Assembly: GCF_023617245.1 (NCBI RefSeq)
Contig: NZ_CP067396.1
Coordinates: forward strand, 3,348,001-3,412,000
Origin: Lysobacter enzymogenes
GTDB taxonomy: Bacteria; Pseudomonadota; Gammaproteobacteria; Xanthomonadales; Xanthomonadaceae
Direction of reading: 5' to 3'
DNA: 64,000 nucleotides
The translations under genes and the position numbers were made by a program. A model generated the notes under the pieces. That model saw only the letters and a list, made by a program, of their open reading frames with translations. It was not told the DNA's origin and did not search any database. Positions within the stretch are counted from its first letter, which is position 1. The number at the start of each line of letters is the position of its first letter. Of this stretch, positions 47,688 to 57,041 are shown piece by piece.

Positions 47688-50600
47688 TCACTTCACTTCG
47701 AACTCGCCGACCAGGACGGTGTCGCGCGAATCCTTGAGCCGCAGGGTGACCTTGCGGTCGACCTGCCCCGCCCCGCCGAACCCGGTGCTCAGCCACAGCT
47801 GCAAGGTGGTCGCGCCGGTCACCAGTTGCTGGCGGCTGCCGAAGAAGTTGGCCTCGACCTTGTACTTGCCCGGCTTGGGCTTGCGCAGCGAGAACTCCTC
47901 GGGGCCGTAGCCGCCGGTGAAGTCCTCGGTGATGCGGCCGCCCTGGAAGGTCTGCTTGTGGCCGTAGAAGCACTTCTCGCCATTCGGGTCGGTGACCCAC
48001 AGGTCCATGTCGGAGTTGTCGCTGTCCCAGCTCAACACCGCGCGCAGGCCCAGCGGCAGGTTGCGGCGCAGGCGCGGATCGACCTGGGCCAGATCGGTCT
48101 CGCCCGGATGCGCCGCGGCGATCGCGTTGAGCTCGGCCAGGGCGATCTCCTCGATCCCGGGGAACCGGTCGTCCCAGTCGCGCACGACGACTTCGTAGAG
48201 GTTGTCGACCGCGCGTTGCGGCTGGCCGGCGGCGGCGTAGGCCAGGCCGAGGTCGCGGAAACTCTGCGGCTCTTCCTCGGCCAGGCGCAGCACCCGCTCG
48301 AACACCGGCACCGCCAGCTTCGGTTCGCCGATCTGCAACAGGCGATAGCCGAGCACGCGCAGGACGTGGCGGTTCTCCAGATCCAGCTCGGCCAGGTTCG
48401 ACAGCACCCGCAAGGCCAGCTCGCGTTGGCCCTTGGATTCGAGCACGTCGGCGACATCGAGGTAGAACGCGGTGCTGACGGCGTGCGAATCGCGCTCGTC
48501 CAGGTACAGGCGGTGGACCTGCGCGGCCGGCGCGGCGCGCAGGCGGCGGGCGTAGGGCGAATCGGGCTGCCAGGGCTGCAGGGCGATGCTCGCCGCGCGG
48601 CCGTCCGGGCCGGCGACGGCGGCCTTGGCTTCCTCCGGGGAAGCGATGCGGCTGCCGGTCACCGTGATCGTGTCCAGCGAGGAGGCCCGCGCGGCCGGCG
48701 CCGCAGCGACCGGCATTGGCATCGGTTGCGCGGGCGGCGCCATCGCCGCCGGCAACTCGGGTATCGACACCGCTTCTTCGCGCACGGCCTGCGGCTCGGA
48801 CCGGCGGCGCAGCGTGTCGGCCTCGCTCGCGGCGGCGGCGGCGGCGGCAACGGGCGCGGCGTCGGCGACCGGCATCGGCGGCGCGTAGTGCACGCTGTCG
48901 TCGCCGTTCTCGTCTTCCGGGTCGTAGCCGCCTTCGACCGCACGGTTGACCCGCGCCACCAGCCCCTTCGGCGGGTTCTTCGGCCAGTCGCGCTGCCACC
49001 ACTCGATGCGCCGCGCGTACAGCTCGGCGACGCGGTCCAGGCTGGCCTTGCGGGTGCTGTCGCGCTCGCTCGCCTGGGCCGCCTTGAGGCGCTGGAACTC
49101 GTCGCGGCGATCCGGCGGCGCGATGTCGTAGCGCACGTAGTCGGCGATGTCGTCGAGCACGATCAGCGAGGTTTCGCCGGTGACCACGCCGAAGCCCTGG
49201 CCCAGGCGCGCGATCGCGGCGCGGTTGGTCTCCGGGTCGGCTTCGAGCCGGGCGATGGCGTAGCGCGCCCACAACCGCGCGGGAAACGCCGAGGCCGGGG
49301 CGTCGGCGCCGATCTTCACGCTCTGGCGGCGCTCGCCCTGGCCGTCGGCCACGCGCAGGTTCAACTCGGCGCGGGCGTCGCGCAGGCGGCCGGCAATGCG
49401 CAGCAGGCCGTCGTCGGGAAACGCGGACTGCACTTCGATCCGGTCGGCGCCGAGCGCGTCCGCGCCGAGCAGGCGCGGGCCTTCTTCGAGCAGTCCGGCG
49501 GCGACGCGGTCGAGTTCGCCGGCGCGCTGCCAGCTCAGCAAGCGGCCGCCGTGGGCCTGGGCCAGCGCGCCCAGGCGCGCGGCGTCGGCGTCGGCGCCGG
49601 CCGAGTTGAGCGCGTACAGGCGTTGGCCGGGCGCGAACTGCGGCAGGCTGCCGGCGCCGTAGTTGAACAAACCGTCGCCGAACAACAGGTACTCGCCGAC
49701 CTGCGGCCGCGCCTGCCAACTGTCGGCAGCGGTGGCGCCGTCGTAGACCGTGCTTTCCAGTTCGCGCCGCAGCGCCGACCAGTCGCCGTTCTCGACCTGG
49801 AACACGCGCGCCGGTTCGGCGCGGTCGCGCAGCCGGATCAGGCTCGCCTCGATGCGGCCGGCGCGGCGGAAATAGCGGTCCAGCAAGGCCAGCTCGCTGG
49901 CGTGGTCGCGCTTGCGGCCGGAGGCCGAGCTGTCCCAGACCACCGCCACCGACGCCGGCAGCACGCGCGGCGCGCTCGCGCCCTGCAGCGGCACTTCGGC
50001 GAGGAAGTAGCGCTCGCCGTCGTGCTCCTGGACATAGGCCCGCGGCCCGGTCGCGGCGGCCACGCTGACCGCCAGCCGGCCGCCGGCCGGCGCGCGCGCC
50101 AGGGCCAGGGTGTAACCGCCGCCGCGCGAACTCACCCGCGCCTCGCCGCCGGGACCGTCCACCTGCGGCTTGGCCGCGCTGCGCAGTTGCAGGTCGAAAG
50201 CTTGCGCGCCGGCGGCGAACGCCAGCGGCAGCTCGAAGCGCCACTGGCCGTCGTGGCGGCGCAGCGCCTCGCGCAGTTCCAGCCGGACCCGGCGCGTGCC
50301 CTGGGCCGGGATCGGATAGATGCGCAGCTTGAACTGGTTGCCGGCGGTCTGCTCCAGCAAGGCCGGGTCGGCGCCGCGGCGCTCGATCGCCTCGAACACT
50401 TCGCGGCCCTTGTCCTTGGGCACCGGCACCGCCGGGCGCAGGCGGCCGTCGATGTCCAGGGCGAAGCCGTCGATCTGCTGGCCCTCGCTCAGCGGGAACT
50501 GCAGTTCGCCTTCGAGCACGCGGTTGTTGGGGTTGCGGAACACCAGCTCGATCGCGGTGTGGGCCAGGCCGCCGCTGAGCTCGGCGTCGATGCGCGCCGA

Positions 50601-50777
50601 TTCGAGCCGGATCGGGGTTTCGGCCTCGCGCGCCACCAGCAGCGGCGCCGGCGGCGGCGGCGCGGTGACGTCGCCGCGGATCGGGGTTGGGCGGGACGAA
50701 GGCTGGCCGAACGCGGCCAGGCCGATGGGCAGGGCCAGCATCAAGCCGGCCAGGGCGACGGGAAGACGGGAACTCAC
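47688..50777 (-). CDS. VIT/vWA-domain envelope protein with TPR and DUF2135 regions
   Basis: A 1029-aa exported protein starting at GTG 50777 (AAGGA 8 nt upstream), with a hydrophobic signal segment LPVALAGLMLALPIGLAAFG. Domain order: a VIT domain at about residues 45-170 (IELVFRNPNNRVLEGELQFP, DKGREVFEAIERRGADPALL), then a vWA-like domain at about 240-400 whose metal site is degenerate (VAVVWDSSASG rather than DxSxS). A long linker with Ala/Pro-rich stretches follows (about 600-760), with TPR-like helices at about 770-870 (ALRVLSNLAELDLENRHVLR). The C-terminal DUF2135 domain is at about 890-980 (SDMDLWVTDPNGEKCFYGHK). The linker carries TITVTGSRI near residue 701, a phrase otherwise typical of TonB-dependent receptor plugs. 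The function is unknown. Inter-alpha-inhibitor-like VIT/vWA proteins bind other proteins. Confidence 0.88.
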   Translation of the reverse strand: MSSRLPVALAGLMLALPIGLAAFGQPSSRPTPIRGDVTAPPPPAPLLVAREAETPIRLESARIDAELSGGLAHTAIELVFRNPNNRVLEGELQFPLSEGQQIDGFALDIDGRLRPAVPVPKDKGREVFEAIERRGADPALLEQTAGNQFKLRIYPIPAQGTRRVRLELREALRRHDGQWRFELPLAFAAGAQAFDLQLRSAAKPQVDGPGGEARVSSRGGGYTLALARAPAGGRLAVSVAAATGPRAYVQEHDGERYFLAEVPLQGASAPRVLPASVAVVWDSSASGRKRDHASELALLDRYFRRAGRIEASLIRLRDRAEPARVFQVENGDWSALRRELESTVYDGATAADSWQARPQVGEYLLFGDGLFNYGAGSLPQFAPGQRLYALNSAGADADAARLGALAQAHGGRLLSWQRAGELDRVAAGLLEEGPRLLGADALGADRIEVQSAFPDDGLLRIAGRLRDARAELNLRVADGQGERRQSVKIGADAPASAFPARLWARYAIARLEADPETNRAAIARLGQGFGVVTGETSLIVLDDIADYVRYDIAPPDRRDEFQRLKAAQASERDSTRKASLDRVAELYARRIEWWQRDWPKNPPKGLVARVNRAVEGGYDPEDENGDDSVHYAPPMPVADAAPVAAAAAAASEADTLRRRSEPQAVREEAVSIPELPAAMAPPAQPMPMPVAAAPAARASSLDTITVTGSRIASPEEAKAAVAGPDGRAASIALQPWQPDSPYARRLRAAPAAQVHRLYLDERDSHAVSTAFYLDVADVLESKGQRELALRVLSNLAELDLENRHVLRVLGYRLLQIGEPKLAVPVFERVLRLAEEEPQSFRDLGLAYAAAGQPQRAVDNLYEVVVRDWDDRFPGIEEIALAELNAIAAAHPGETDLAQVDPRLRRNLPLGLRAVLSWDSDNSDMDLWVTDPNGEKCFYGHKQTFQGGRITEDFTGGYGPEEFSLRKPKPGKYKVEANFFGSRQQLVTGATTLQLWLSTGFGGAGQVDRKVTLRLKDSRDTVLVGEFEVK

Positions 50778-50987
50778 CGGGTGCGTCCTTGTAGTGGGCG
50801 ATGGGGCTGTCAACGCGCGGCGTGGCGCGATGGGGTCAGCCGGTCCTTCGTCCAGCATCGGCGCGAACCCGGGCGCGGCGCAATCCCCGCGCCGGGCCGG
50901 CGGGAGCGGCCACGGCGCGAAGTCGACGGCCTTGCGCCCTCGCCTTCGCGCCGCGGCGGCGCCGGTGCGCCGCCGCCCTCGCCCGCC

Positions 50988-53633
50988 TCAGCGGCGGTAC
51001 AACGAACGCAGGGTCAAGGCGCGCTCCAGCGCGTCGAGGTCGGCCGCCGACTTCAGCGCGATCCGCACCGTCTCGCCCGGCAACACCGTCAACGCGTTGT
51101 CGTCCAACGCGACATCGCGGTCGCCGAAGTCGATCCACACCGCGCGCGCCAAGGCGTCGGCGTGCAGTTCAAGCACGTAGCCGCCGCCGTCGCGGCGCAG
51201 CGTCGCGCGCAGCTTCGGGTCTTGCCAGGCCAGATTGCGGGACTCGCTGAAATACACCACGTTGCGCGACACCGCGCGCCCGTCCACCCACAACTCGAAC
51301 ACCGCCGCAGTGCGCTTGGGATCGGCGCCGCGCAGCAGTTCGGCATCGCTCCAGCGGCCGGCGCGGGTCGCGCTCAGCGGCGCCAGCGTCGCTGGCTCGC
51401 GCTGCTCGTGGCGAACGCTGCCGTCGAAGTCGATCACCCGCAGCCGCCATTCGCCGCGCACCGGCTGCTGCCGGTCGGAGATCAGGCTTAGCTCGGTCTC
51501 GCCCTTGGCCGGCCGCCGCAGCGGCGCGATCGCCAGTTCGGCGAAGAAGCGCTTGGCGTGGAAATGCAGCGGCTTCCAGCGGCCGAAGTAGTCCAGGCTG
51601 GCCCAGGACGCGCCCGGCCAGACATCGTTCAATTGCCAGTACAGCGAGCCCATCGTGCGCGGACGCGAGGCGCGGTGGTGCAGCGCGGCCAGTTCGATGC
51701 CCTCGGCCTGGACCTGCTGGCTGAGATAGACGAAGTCGGCGAAATCGCGCGGCTCGCCGTACTCGCCGCGCACGTACTTGAGCAGGCGGGTGTTGCCGTC
51801 GCCGGCGAGGAACTTCTGGTGGGCGCGGATCACCGGCGTGTCGATGCCCTGCTCCTCGGGTTTGGCGAACGCGCCGATGGTGCGCAGCGACGGCCAGCCC
51901 TGCAGGCCGTATTCGGACATGAAGCGCGGGGTCTCGTCGAGATAAGCGGTGGCCGGCAGCGCCGGGCCGCCCCACACGTCCCAGTAGTGCTTGTCGCCGT
52001 TGTTGGAGTCGTTGGCCTTCTCGGCCAGGTCGTTGCTCGGCGAGCTAGACCAATACGGCACGCCGGCGCCGTCCTGCGCGACCACTTCGCGCAGGTCCTT
52101 GCCGAACAGCGCGACATAGCCGTTCCAGACTTCCTCGGCGAACTTCGGATCGGCTTCCCTGAGCTTGCTGCCGTGGCCCCAATCCTTCCAGGCGGTCTCT
52201 TCCTCGTTGTTGCCGCACCACAGCACGATGCTGGGGTGGTTGCGCAGCCGGCGCACGTTGTCGCGGGCCTCGGCGACGACGTTGGCGCGGAAGGCCGGAT
52301 CGAACCCCGGCGGCATGCCGCCGCCGAACATGAAGTCCTGCCACACCATCAGCCCGAGTTCGTCGGCGAGTTCGAAGAAATCGTCGGACTCGTAATAGCC
52401 GCCGCCCCAGTTGCGGATCATGTTCATGTTGGCGTCGCGCGCGGACTGCAGGTCGCGGCGCAGGCGCTCGCGGGTGACCCGCGCCGGGAACGCGTCGAAC
52501 GGGATCGCGTTGGCGCCCTTGGCGAACACCTCGATGCCGTTGACGACGAAGGCGAAGCCCTGCCCGCCGGCGTCCTTCTCGCGCTTGAGCTCGACCCGGC
52601 GCAGGCCGGTGCGGCGCTGGGCCTGGGCCTGCACGCCGCCGGCGTCTTCGATGCGGGCCTTGAACGTGTACAGCGCCTGCTCGCCGTAGCCGACCGGATA
52701 CCACAGCCACGGACGTTCGATCGCGAGCGGCACCGACACCGTGTTGCGGCCGGCGCGCAGCCGCGCCGGCTGGCGCAGCGTCGTCGGCGCGCCGTCGGGG
52801 CCGGCGTATTCGATGTCGATCGCGGCGCTGCCGGCATCGACGCTGTCGATCTCCAGCACCACCTCGCCCTGCGCGCGCTCGCGGCTCACCGCGTGCGGCC
52901 GCACGTGCAGGTCGGCGATGCGCAGGCGGTCCCAGCTTTCCAGGCGCACGCCGCGCCAGATGCCGGCGCTGACGTAGCGCGGGCCCCAGTCCCAGCCGTA
53001 GTGGTAGCCCGGCTTGCGCGCGAAGTTGCCGGTCATCGCATCCTTGGGCTCGTCGCCGTAGGGCGAGGGATAGTTGCCGGCGATCTTGTTCGGCATCGCC
53101 TGCACCCGCGGCAGCAGCTTGCGGATCGGCGACTCGAACGTCACCCGCAACTCGTTGCCGCGTTCGCGCAGGCGGCCGTCGACCGGCACCCGCCAGGTGC
53201 GGAAGCTGTTGTCGGCGCGCAGCAGTTCGCGGCCGTTGAGGGTCACGGTGGCGAAGGTGTCGAGGCCGTCGAACACCAGTTCGTTGCGCGCGCGCTTCAA
53301 GGTCGCGGCGTCGAGATCGAAGGTGGTGCGGTATTCCCAACCGGCCAGGCCGATCCATTGCAGCTGCGCTTCCGGCGCGCCGACGTAGGGATCGGCGATC
53401 AGGCCCGCCGCGAGCAGGTCGGTGTGGACGTGGCCGGGCACTTGCGCGCCGCGCCATTGGGTCGCCGCGCGGTGCGCGGCGGCTTCGGGATCGCCGGGCT
53501 GCAGGCGGAACTGCCAGCCCTGGTGCAGCTCGCGGCTGGACAGCGGCGCGGCCTGCGCGGCGGCGGCGAACAGCAGCGCGGCGAAGGCGGCGAACAGGCG
53601 CCAGGAGGACGGAGGCCGTGCGGTCTGGGGCAT
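50988..53633 (-). CDS. Beta-mannosidase, glycoside hydrolase family 2
   Basis: An 881-aa secreted or periplasmic GH2 enzyme. The signal peptide ends LLFAAAAQA (start ATG 53633). A sugar-binding jelly-roll domain follows (LHQGWQFRLQPGDPEAAAHR, LVFDGLDTFATVTLNGRELL), with the GH2 beta-mannosidase signature GYHYGWDWGPRYVSAGIWRG. An Ig-like domain leads into the TIM barrel with RNWGGGYYESDDFFELADEL. The acid/base Glu is in VLWCGNNEEETAW and the nucleophile Glu in RFMSEYGLQGWPS. It ends with GSLYWQLNDVWPGASWASLD. It removes the beta-1,4-linked mannose from mannooligosaccharides or from the Man-GlcNAc core of N-glycans. The adjacent GH20, GH92 and TonB receptors favour the N-glycan role. Confidence 0.93.
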   Translation of the reverse strand: MPQTARPPSSWRLFAAFAALLFAAAAQAAPLSSRELHQGWQFRLQPGDPEAAAHRAATQWRGAQVPGHVHTDLLAAGLIADPYVGAPEAQLQWIGLAGWEYRTTFDLDAATLKRARNELVFDGLDTFATVTLNGRELLRADNSFRTWRVPVDGRLRERGNELRVTFESPIRKLLPRVQAMPNKIAGNYPSPYGDEPKDAMTGNFARKPGYHYGWDWGPRYVSAGIWRGVRLESWDRLRIADLHVRPHAVSRERAQGEVVLEIDSVDAGSAAIDIEYAGPDGAPTTLRQPARLRAGRNTVSVPLAIERPWLWYPVGYGEQALYTFKARIEDAGGVQAQAQRRTGLRRVELKREKDAGGQGFAFVVNGIEVFAKGANAIPFDAFPARVTRERLRRDLQSARDANMNMIRNWGGGYYESDDFFELADELGLMVWQDFMFGGGMPPGFDPAFRANVVAEARDNVRRLRNHPSIVLWCGNNEEETAWKDWGHGSKLREADPKFAEEVWNGYVALFGKDLREVVAQDGAGVPYWSSSPSNDLAEKANDSNNGDKHYWDVWGGPALPATAYLDETPRFMSEYGLQGWPSLRTIGAFAKPEEQGIDTPVIRAHQKFLAGDGNTRLLKYVRGEYGEPRDFADFVYLSQQVQAEGIELAALHHRASRPRTMGSLYWQLNDVWPGASWASLDYFGRWKPLHFHAKRFFAELAIAPLRRPAKGETELSLISDRQQPVRGEWRLRVIDFDGSVRHEQREPATLAPLSATRAGRWSDAELLRGADPKRTAAVFELWVDGRAVSRNVVYFSESRNLAWQDPKLRATLRRDGGGYVLELHADALARAVWIDFGDRDVALDDNALTVLPGETVRIALKSAADLDALERALTLRSLYRR

Positions 53634-53940
53634 GGGGTCACCTGTCGGAGTCGGGACGCGAGCGCGGCCCGATAGGAAGTCGGCGGCGGCGGAGTCCGGC
53701 CGCATGCGGCGGCGGAAAAAAACGGGAGCGCGCTTCCCGCGCTCCCGTTCCGAGGTCCGGACAAGACCTCGCGGCACGCATTCCGAGGGTGGCCGCGAGG
53801 GTTTACACCGCCTTGCCCGGGAGGTTCCGCCGCCGCACCGGCGCGCATCACTGGAGGAGATGCGCGCCGGCCCGGCCGCGGGGTGCTGCCGTCCGCGCGG
53901 GCCCGGGCGGCCCGCGCGTCCGATTCGGTACGCGACGCGA
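53634..53940. other. 307-bp gap between the GH2 gene and the TonB receptor gene
   Basis: Contains the receptor terminator (53716-53749) and the GH2 leader. A TACACCG-type GC-rich stretch near 53810-53900 shows no gene or recognised site. Confidence 0.6.
53716..53749 (-). terminator. Intrinsic terminator of the first TonB receptor gene
   Basis: 12-bp perfect stem (53738-53749 with 53721-53732), 5-nt loop, followed on the minus strand by TTTTTTT. It lies 191 nt after the receptor stop codon and 83 nt before the GH2 start, so the GH2 gene probably needs its own promoter or read-through. Confidence 0.9.
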
Positions 53941-56823
53941 TCAGTCGAACTTGTAAACGAATTCGGCCGAGATTTCACGACCCACGCGGGTGAACACGCG
54001 TTCGTTGGCGTAGGCGAAGAACTTCTTGTAGGGGTCCTTGTAATCGGCTTCGTCGAACAGGTTGTCGACGTACAGGTTGACCCGGGCCTGCTCAGTCAGC
54101 TGATAGCCCGCGGTCAGGTTAAAGTACACCGGCGCCTTGAGCTTGCCGACCATGTGGCAGGAGGTGTCGGTCTGGCCCGGCAGGATCGGCGCGCACTCGT
54201 TGTAGCCGTCGCCGTTGACGTGGCCGATGCGGTTGGCGAACAAGGTCGCGTTCCACGGGCCGCGACTCCAGCTGGCGCTGGCGCGGGCGAAGGTGCGCAC
54301 TTCCTTGTCGCGGTTCTCCTGCATCGGCGAACCCGGGTCGCGCTGCTCGTTGTTCTTGAGCTGGTTGGTGTAGTTGAACTGGAAGCTGAAATCGCCGAAG
54401 CGGGTCGCCGGGATCTTGTAGCGGGCGGTGAAGTCGACGCCGGCCACTTCGCGGTAGGCGATGTTGATCGGGCCGCTGAACACCGACACCACCTGCCCGA
54501 TCGGATAGTTCGGGTCGGCGACGCCGAACGAATTGGTGCCCGGCGCGCTGCGGGTCACGCGCGAGACGATGTCCGAACAGGTCGACGAGCCCGGCGTGAC
54601 CTGCATGCGGTCGCTGGCGCGGCGGGTGCGGCCGTTGCGGCACTGGCTTTCCAGGTCGAGGATGTCGGCGATGTCGAAATCGCGGACCTGGTTGTCGATG
54701 GTCATGCGCCAGTAGTCGGCGCTGAACGACAGGTTCTCGGCCGCGTCCCACACCAGGCCGGCGCTCCACGACTTGCCGGTCTCGCTTTCCAGCTTGAGGT
54801 TGCCGGTGCGGGCGATGTTGTGGCGGTAGTACAGCGCCTGCGTGCTGCAATCCGGGCCGAGGCCGCGGCTCACGCAGGTGGACACGTCGGTGTCTTCCTG
54901 GGTGCCGGTGCCGCTGGTGGCGAACAGGTAATGCATGTCCGGCGCGCGGAACGTGGTGTTGTAGGCGCCGCGCACCAGCAGGCTTTCGATCGGGCGCCAC
55001 TCGATGCCGGCGTTCCAGGTGAAGTTGCTTTCCTTGCGCGCGTCGTCGTCGTAGCGGTCGAAGCGGCCGGCGGTGGTCACGTCGAGGGTCTTGAACACCG
55101 GCACCTTGAACTCGACGCCGACCGCGTAGCGCTTGCGGTCGCCGCCGCCCTGGTTGGTGCCGCCGGGCTGGTCGTAGAGCTTGTTCGGGCCGAAGGTCAG
55201 CGGATCGGGCTTGAGCCGGTAGCCCTGCGAACCGGCCTCGATCACGCCGGCGAAACCGACCGGGCCGGCCGGCAGTTCGAACAGGTCGCCGTTGACCGAG
55301 AACTGGGCCTGGTTCATCCACGACTCGGCGCTGCTCTTGCCGCGGGTGGTCAGCTGGCGGAAGGTCTCCGGCGTCATCGGCGACCAGAACTTGCCCTGGT
55401 CCAGCGCATACACCGGCAGGCCGTTGTTGGTGCCCAGTTGCGGACCGAGGAAGTAGCTGTCGACCGCGCCCTGCAGCATGCCCGGGAAGCTGAAGTCGAC
55501 CTTGTACTCGGTGCGGCCGACGGTGGCGTCCCAGTTGAAGCGCTCGCCGAAGCGGCCGCGCAGGCCGGCGGCGAGGTCCCAGGAGCGTTCGCTGGTGTTG
55601 AACAGGAACGGATCGCGGCTGCCGGCCTCGGGCACGGTGAACGCGCGCCGCGCCTGGTAGGTGTTGCCGGTGTTTTGATCGTAGAACGCGCCGCCGCGGT
55701 TGAGCTCGAAACGCAGCGCCTCGTCCTGGCGCGACTCGCCGTCGCTGTCCCACACCGACGCGCTGACCCAGGCCTGCATGCCGTTGTCGAAGTCGTAGCT
55801 GAAGTTGCCGAAACCGGAACGGTTGTCGGAGCCGTTGCGCAGGCTCCACAACGAATTGCCGCGCGACTGCGAGCAGCTGTAGCCGGGGAACTCGGGCGCG
55901 TTGCCGTCGTTGCCGAGGAAGTTGTGCAGCGGCAGGTCCTGGAAGCGGTCGCAGGCGCCGGCCGGCGGGGTGACGCGGCGCTTGGCGGCGGTGTCGATCA
56001 GCTCCACGCCCCACACCCACGGCCACGGGTCGTTGACCAGCGGCTTGACCGTCGCCGCCGGTTCCAGGTCGGAAGCGAGGAAGCCGCGCTGGCCGGCGAA
56101 GATGGTCTCGCGGCCGCTGAGCTGCACGCCGTAGGTCGCGCTCCACTTCTCGCCGGTGCGTCCGCCGGTCCACGACAGGTCGTAGGAATCGCCGCCGCCG
56201 CGGGTGGTGGTGCCGCCCTTGATCCGCACCTCATCGCCGTTGAAGTTCTTCTTCATGATGATGTTGATCACGCCGGCCATCGCGTCGGAGCCGTAGATCG
56301 CCGAGCCGCCGCTGGCCAGCACTTCGATCCGCTCCACCGCCGACATCGGGATGTTGTTGAAGTTGGCGAAGTTGCCGCGGCCCTCGTAGGGCAGCGGGTA
56401 ATCGGCGACGCGGCGGCCGTCGATCAGCAGCAGGGTGCGGCCGGGGCCGAGGTTGCGCAGGTTCAGCGGGCTGGCGTTCGGCGTGGGGCCCTTGTTGACG
56501 TCGGCCTGGACCGAGCCGGTGACCTCGGTCAGCGAGCTCAGCGCCTCGTACACGTTGGCGAAGCCTTCGCGCTTGATCTGCTCGGTGGTGATCACCGTCA
56601 CCGGCGCCGGGCCTTCGATCTCGGCGCGCTTGATGCGCGAGCCGGTCACGGTGACCTTGTCGATGGTCTTGGCCTCGCCGGCCGGCGCGGCGTCCTGCGC
56701 CTGCGCGGCCAGCGGCAGGTACAGCGCCGCCAGCAGGGCCGCGCTGAGGGCGTTGCGGCGCGCGCGCGCGGCGGCGTCTTGCGGTGCGAGGCCCTGCGGC
56801 GTGCGGTCGTGTCGTTGAGTCAT
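53941..56823 (-). CDS. TonB-dependent receptor (glycan uptake), copy 1
   Basis: A 960-aa outer-membrane transporter starting at ATG 56823 (GGAGG 7 nt upstream). A signal peptide (LSAALLAALYLPLAAQAQ) is followed by the TonB-box/plug start TIDKVTVTGSRIKRAEIEGP. The plug domain has VTVITTEQIKREGFANVYEA, NLGPGRTLLLIDGRRVADYP and VERIEVLASGGSAIYGSDAM. The barrel ends REISAEFVYKFD, a C-terminal Phe-x-Phe-like signature with an aromatic next to last. The plug segment GRRVADYPLPYEGRGNFANF is of the type found in xanthomonad receptors of about 950-1000 aa associated with glycan loci. Its neighbours (GH20 upstream, GH2 downstream) suggest import of N-glycan-derived oligosaccharides. It is paralogous to the receptor at 62246. 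Confidence 0.94.
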   Translation of the reverse strand: MTQRHDRTPQGLAPQDAAARARRNALSAALLAALYLPLAAQAQDAAPAGEAKTIDKVTVTGSRIKRAEIEGPAPVTVITTEQIKREGFANVYEALSSLTEVTGSVQADVNKGPTPNASPLNLRNLGPGRTLLLIDGRRVADYPLPYEGRGNFANFNNIPMSAVERIEVLASGGSAIYGSDAMAGVINIIMKKNFNGDEVRIKGGTTTRGGGDSYDLSWTGGRTGEKWSATYGVQLSGRETIFAGQRGFLASDLEPAATVKPLVNDPWPWVWGVELIDTAAKRRVTPPAGACDRFQDLPLHNFLGNDGNAPEFPGYSCSQSRGNSLWSLRNGSDNRSGFGNFSYDFDNGMQAWVSASVWDSDGESRQDEALRFELNRGGAFYDQNTGNTYQARRAFTVPEAGSRDPFLFNTSERSWDLAAGLRGRFGERFNWDATVGRTEYKVDFSFPGMLQGAVDSYFLGPQLGTNNGLPVYALDQGKFWSPMTPETFRQLTTRGKSSAESWMNQAQFSVNGDLFELPAGPVGFAGVIEAGSQGYRLKPDPLTFGPNKLYDQPGGTNQGGGDRKRYAVGVEFKVPVFKTLDVTTAGRFDRYDDDARKESNFTWNAGIEWRPIESLLVRGAYNTTFRAPDMHYLFATSGTGTQEDTDVSTCVSRGLGPDCSTQALYYRHNIARTGNLKLESETGKSWSAGLVWDAAENLSFSADYWRMTIDNQVRDFDIADILDLESQCRNGRTRRASDRMQVTPGSSTCSDIVSRVTRSAPGTNSFGVADPNYPIGQVVSVFSGPINIAYREVAGVDFTARYKIPATRFGDFSFQFNYTNQLKNNEQRDPGSPMQENRDKEVRTFARASASWSRGPWNATLFANRIGHVNGDGYNECAPILPGQTDTSCHMVGKLKAPVYFNLTAGYQLTEQARVNLYVDNLFDEADYKDPYKKFFAYANERVFTRVGREISAEFVYKFD

Positions 56824-56956
56824 GGCTACCCCTCCCAATCGCGGCCGGATCGACGGCCAAGGTTTCGTTCTTGTGGTGGTCGCAAGCCGTTCGTGCGGCG
56901 CTGCGGGTTCTATTGCTGGCTGTGCGTACTTCGGCGTGCGTTGGCGTGCTTTATAT

Positions 56957-56972
56957 TTTGGATCGATCTAAA
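56957..56972. promoter_or_regulatory. Palindromic operator-like site upstream of the TonB receptor
   Basis: TTTGGATCGATCTAAA is a 16-bp palindrome with one mismatch pair around GATCGATC, in a local AT-rich island between the GH20 stop and the receptor start, 134 nt upstream of the latter. LacI-family repressors of sugar loci often bind central-CG palindromes of this kind. No regulator gene is visible in the window, so the call is tentative. Confidence 0.45.
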
Positions 56973-56980
56973 CCCGCAAC

Positions 56981-57007
56981 AAAAAAATAGCGCGACGACA
57001 TCGTCGC
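56981..57007 (-). terminator. Intrinsic terminator of the GH20 gene
   Basis: On the minus strand a 6-bp GC stem (57002-57007 with 56992-56997, 4-nt loop) is followed by GCTATTTTTTT. It is 34 nt after the GH20 stop codon. Confidence 0.75.
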
Positions 57008-57041
57008 AGCGCGCGGGCGCGGCGGCGGACGGCGGCGGCGT

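Noticed and set aside
49980..50060. vWA domain of the VIT protein as a classical metal-binding vWA
   Set aside because: The expected DxSxS reads D-S-S-A-S at VVWDSSASG, so metal binding is doubtful; described as degenerate instead.
47628..51491. 1287-codon plus-strand open frame
   Set aside because: Antisense to the VIT/vWA gene and the GH2 gene end; no recognisable protein features.
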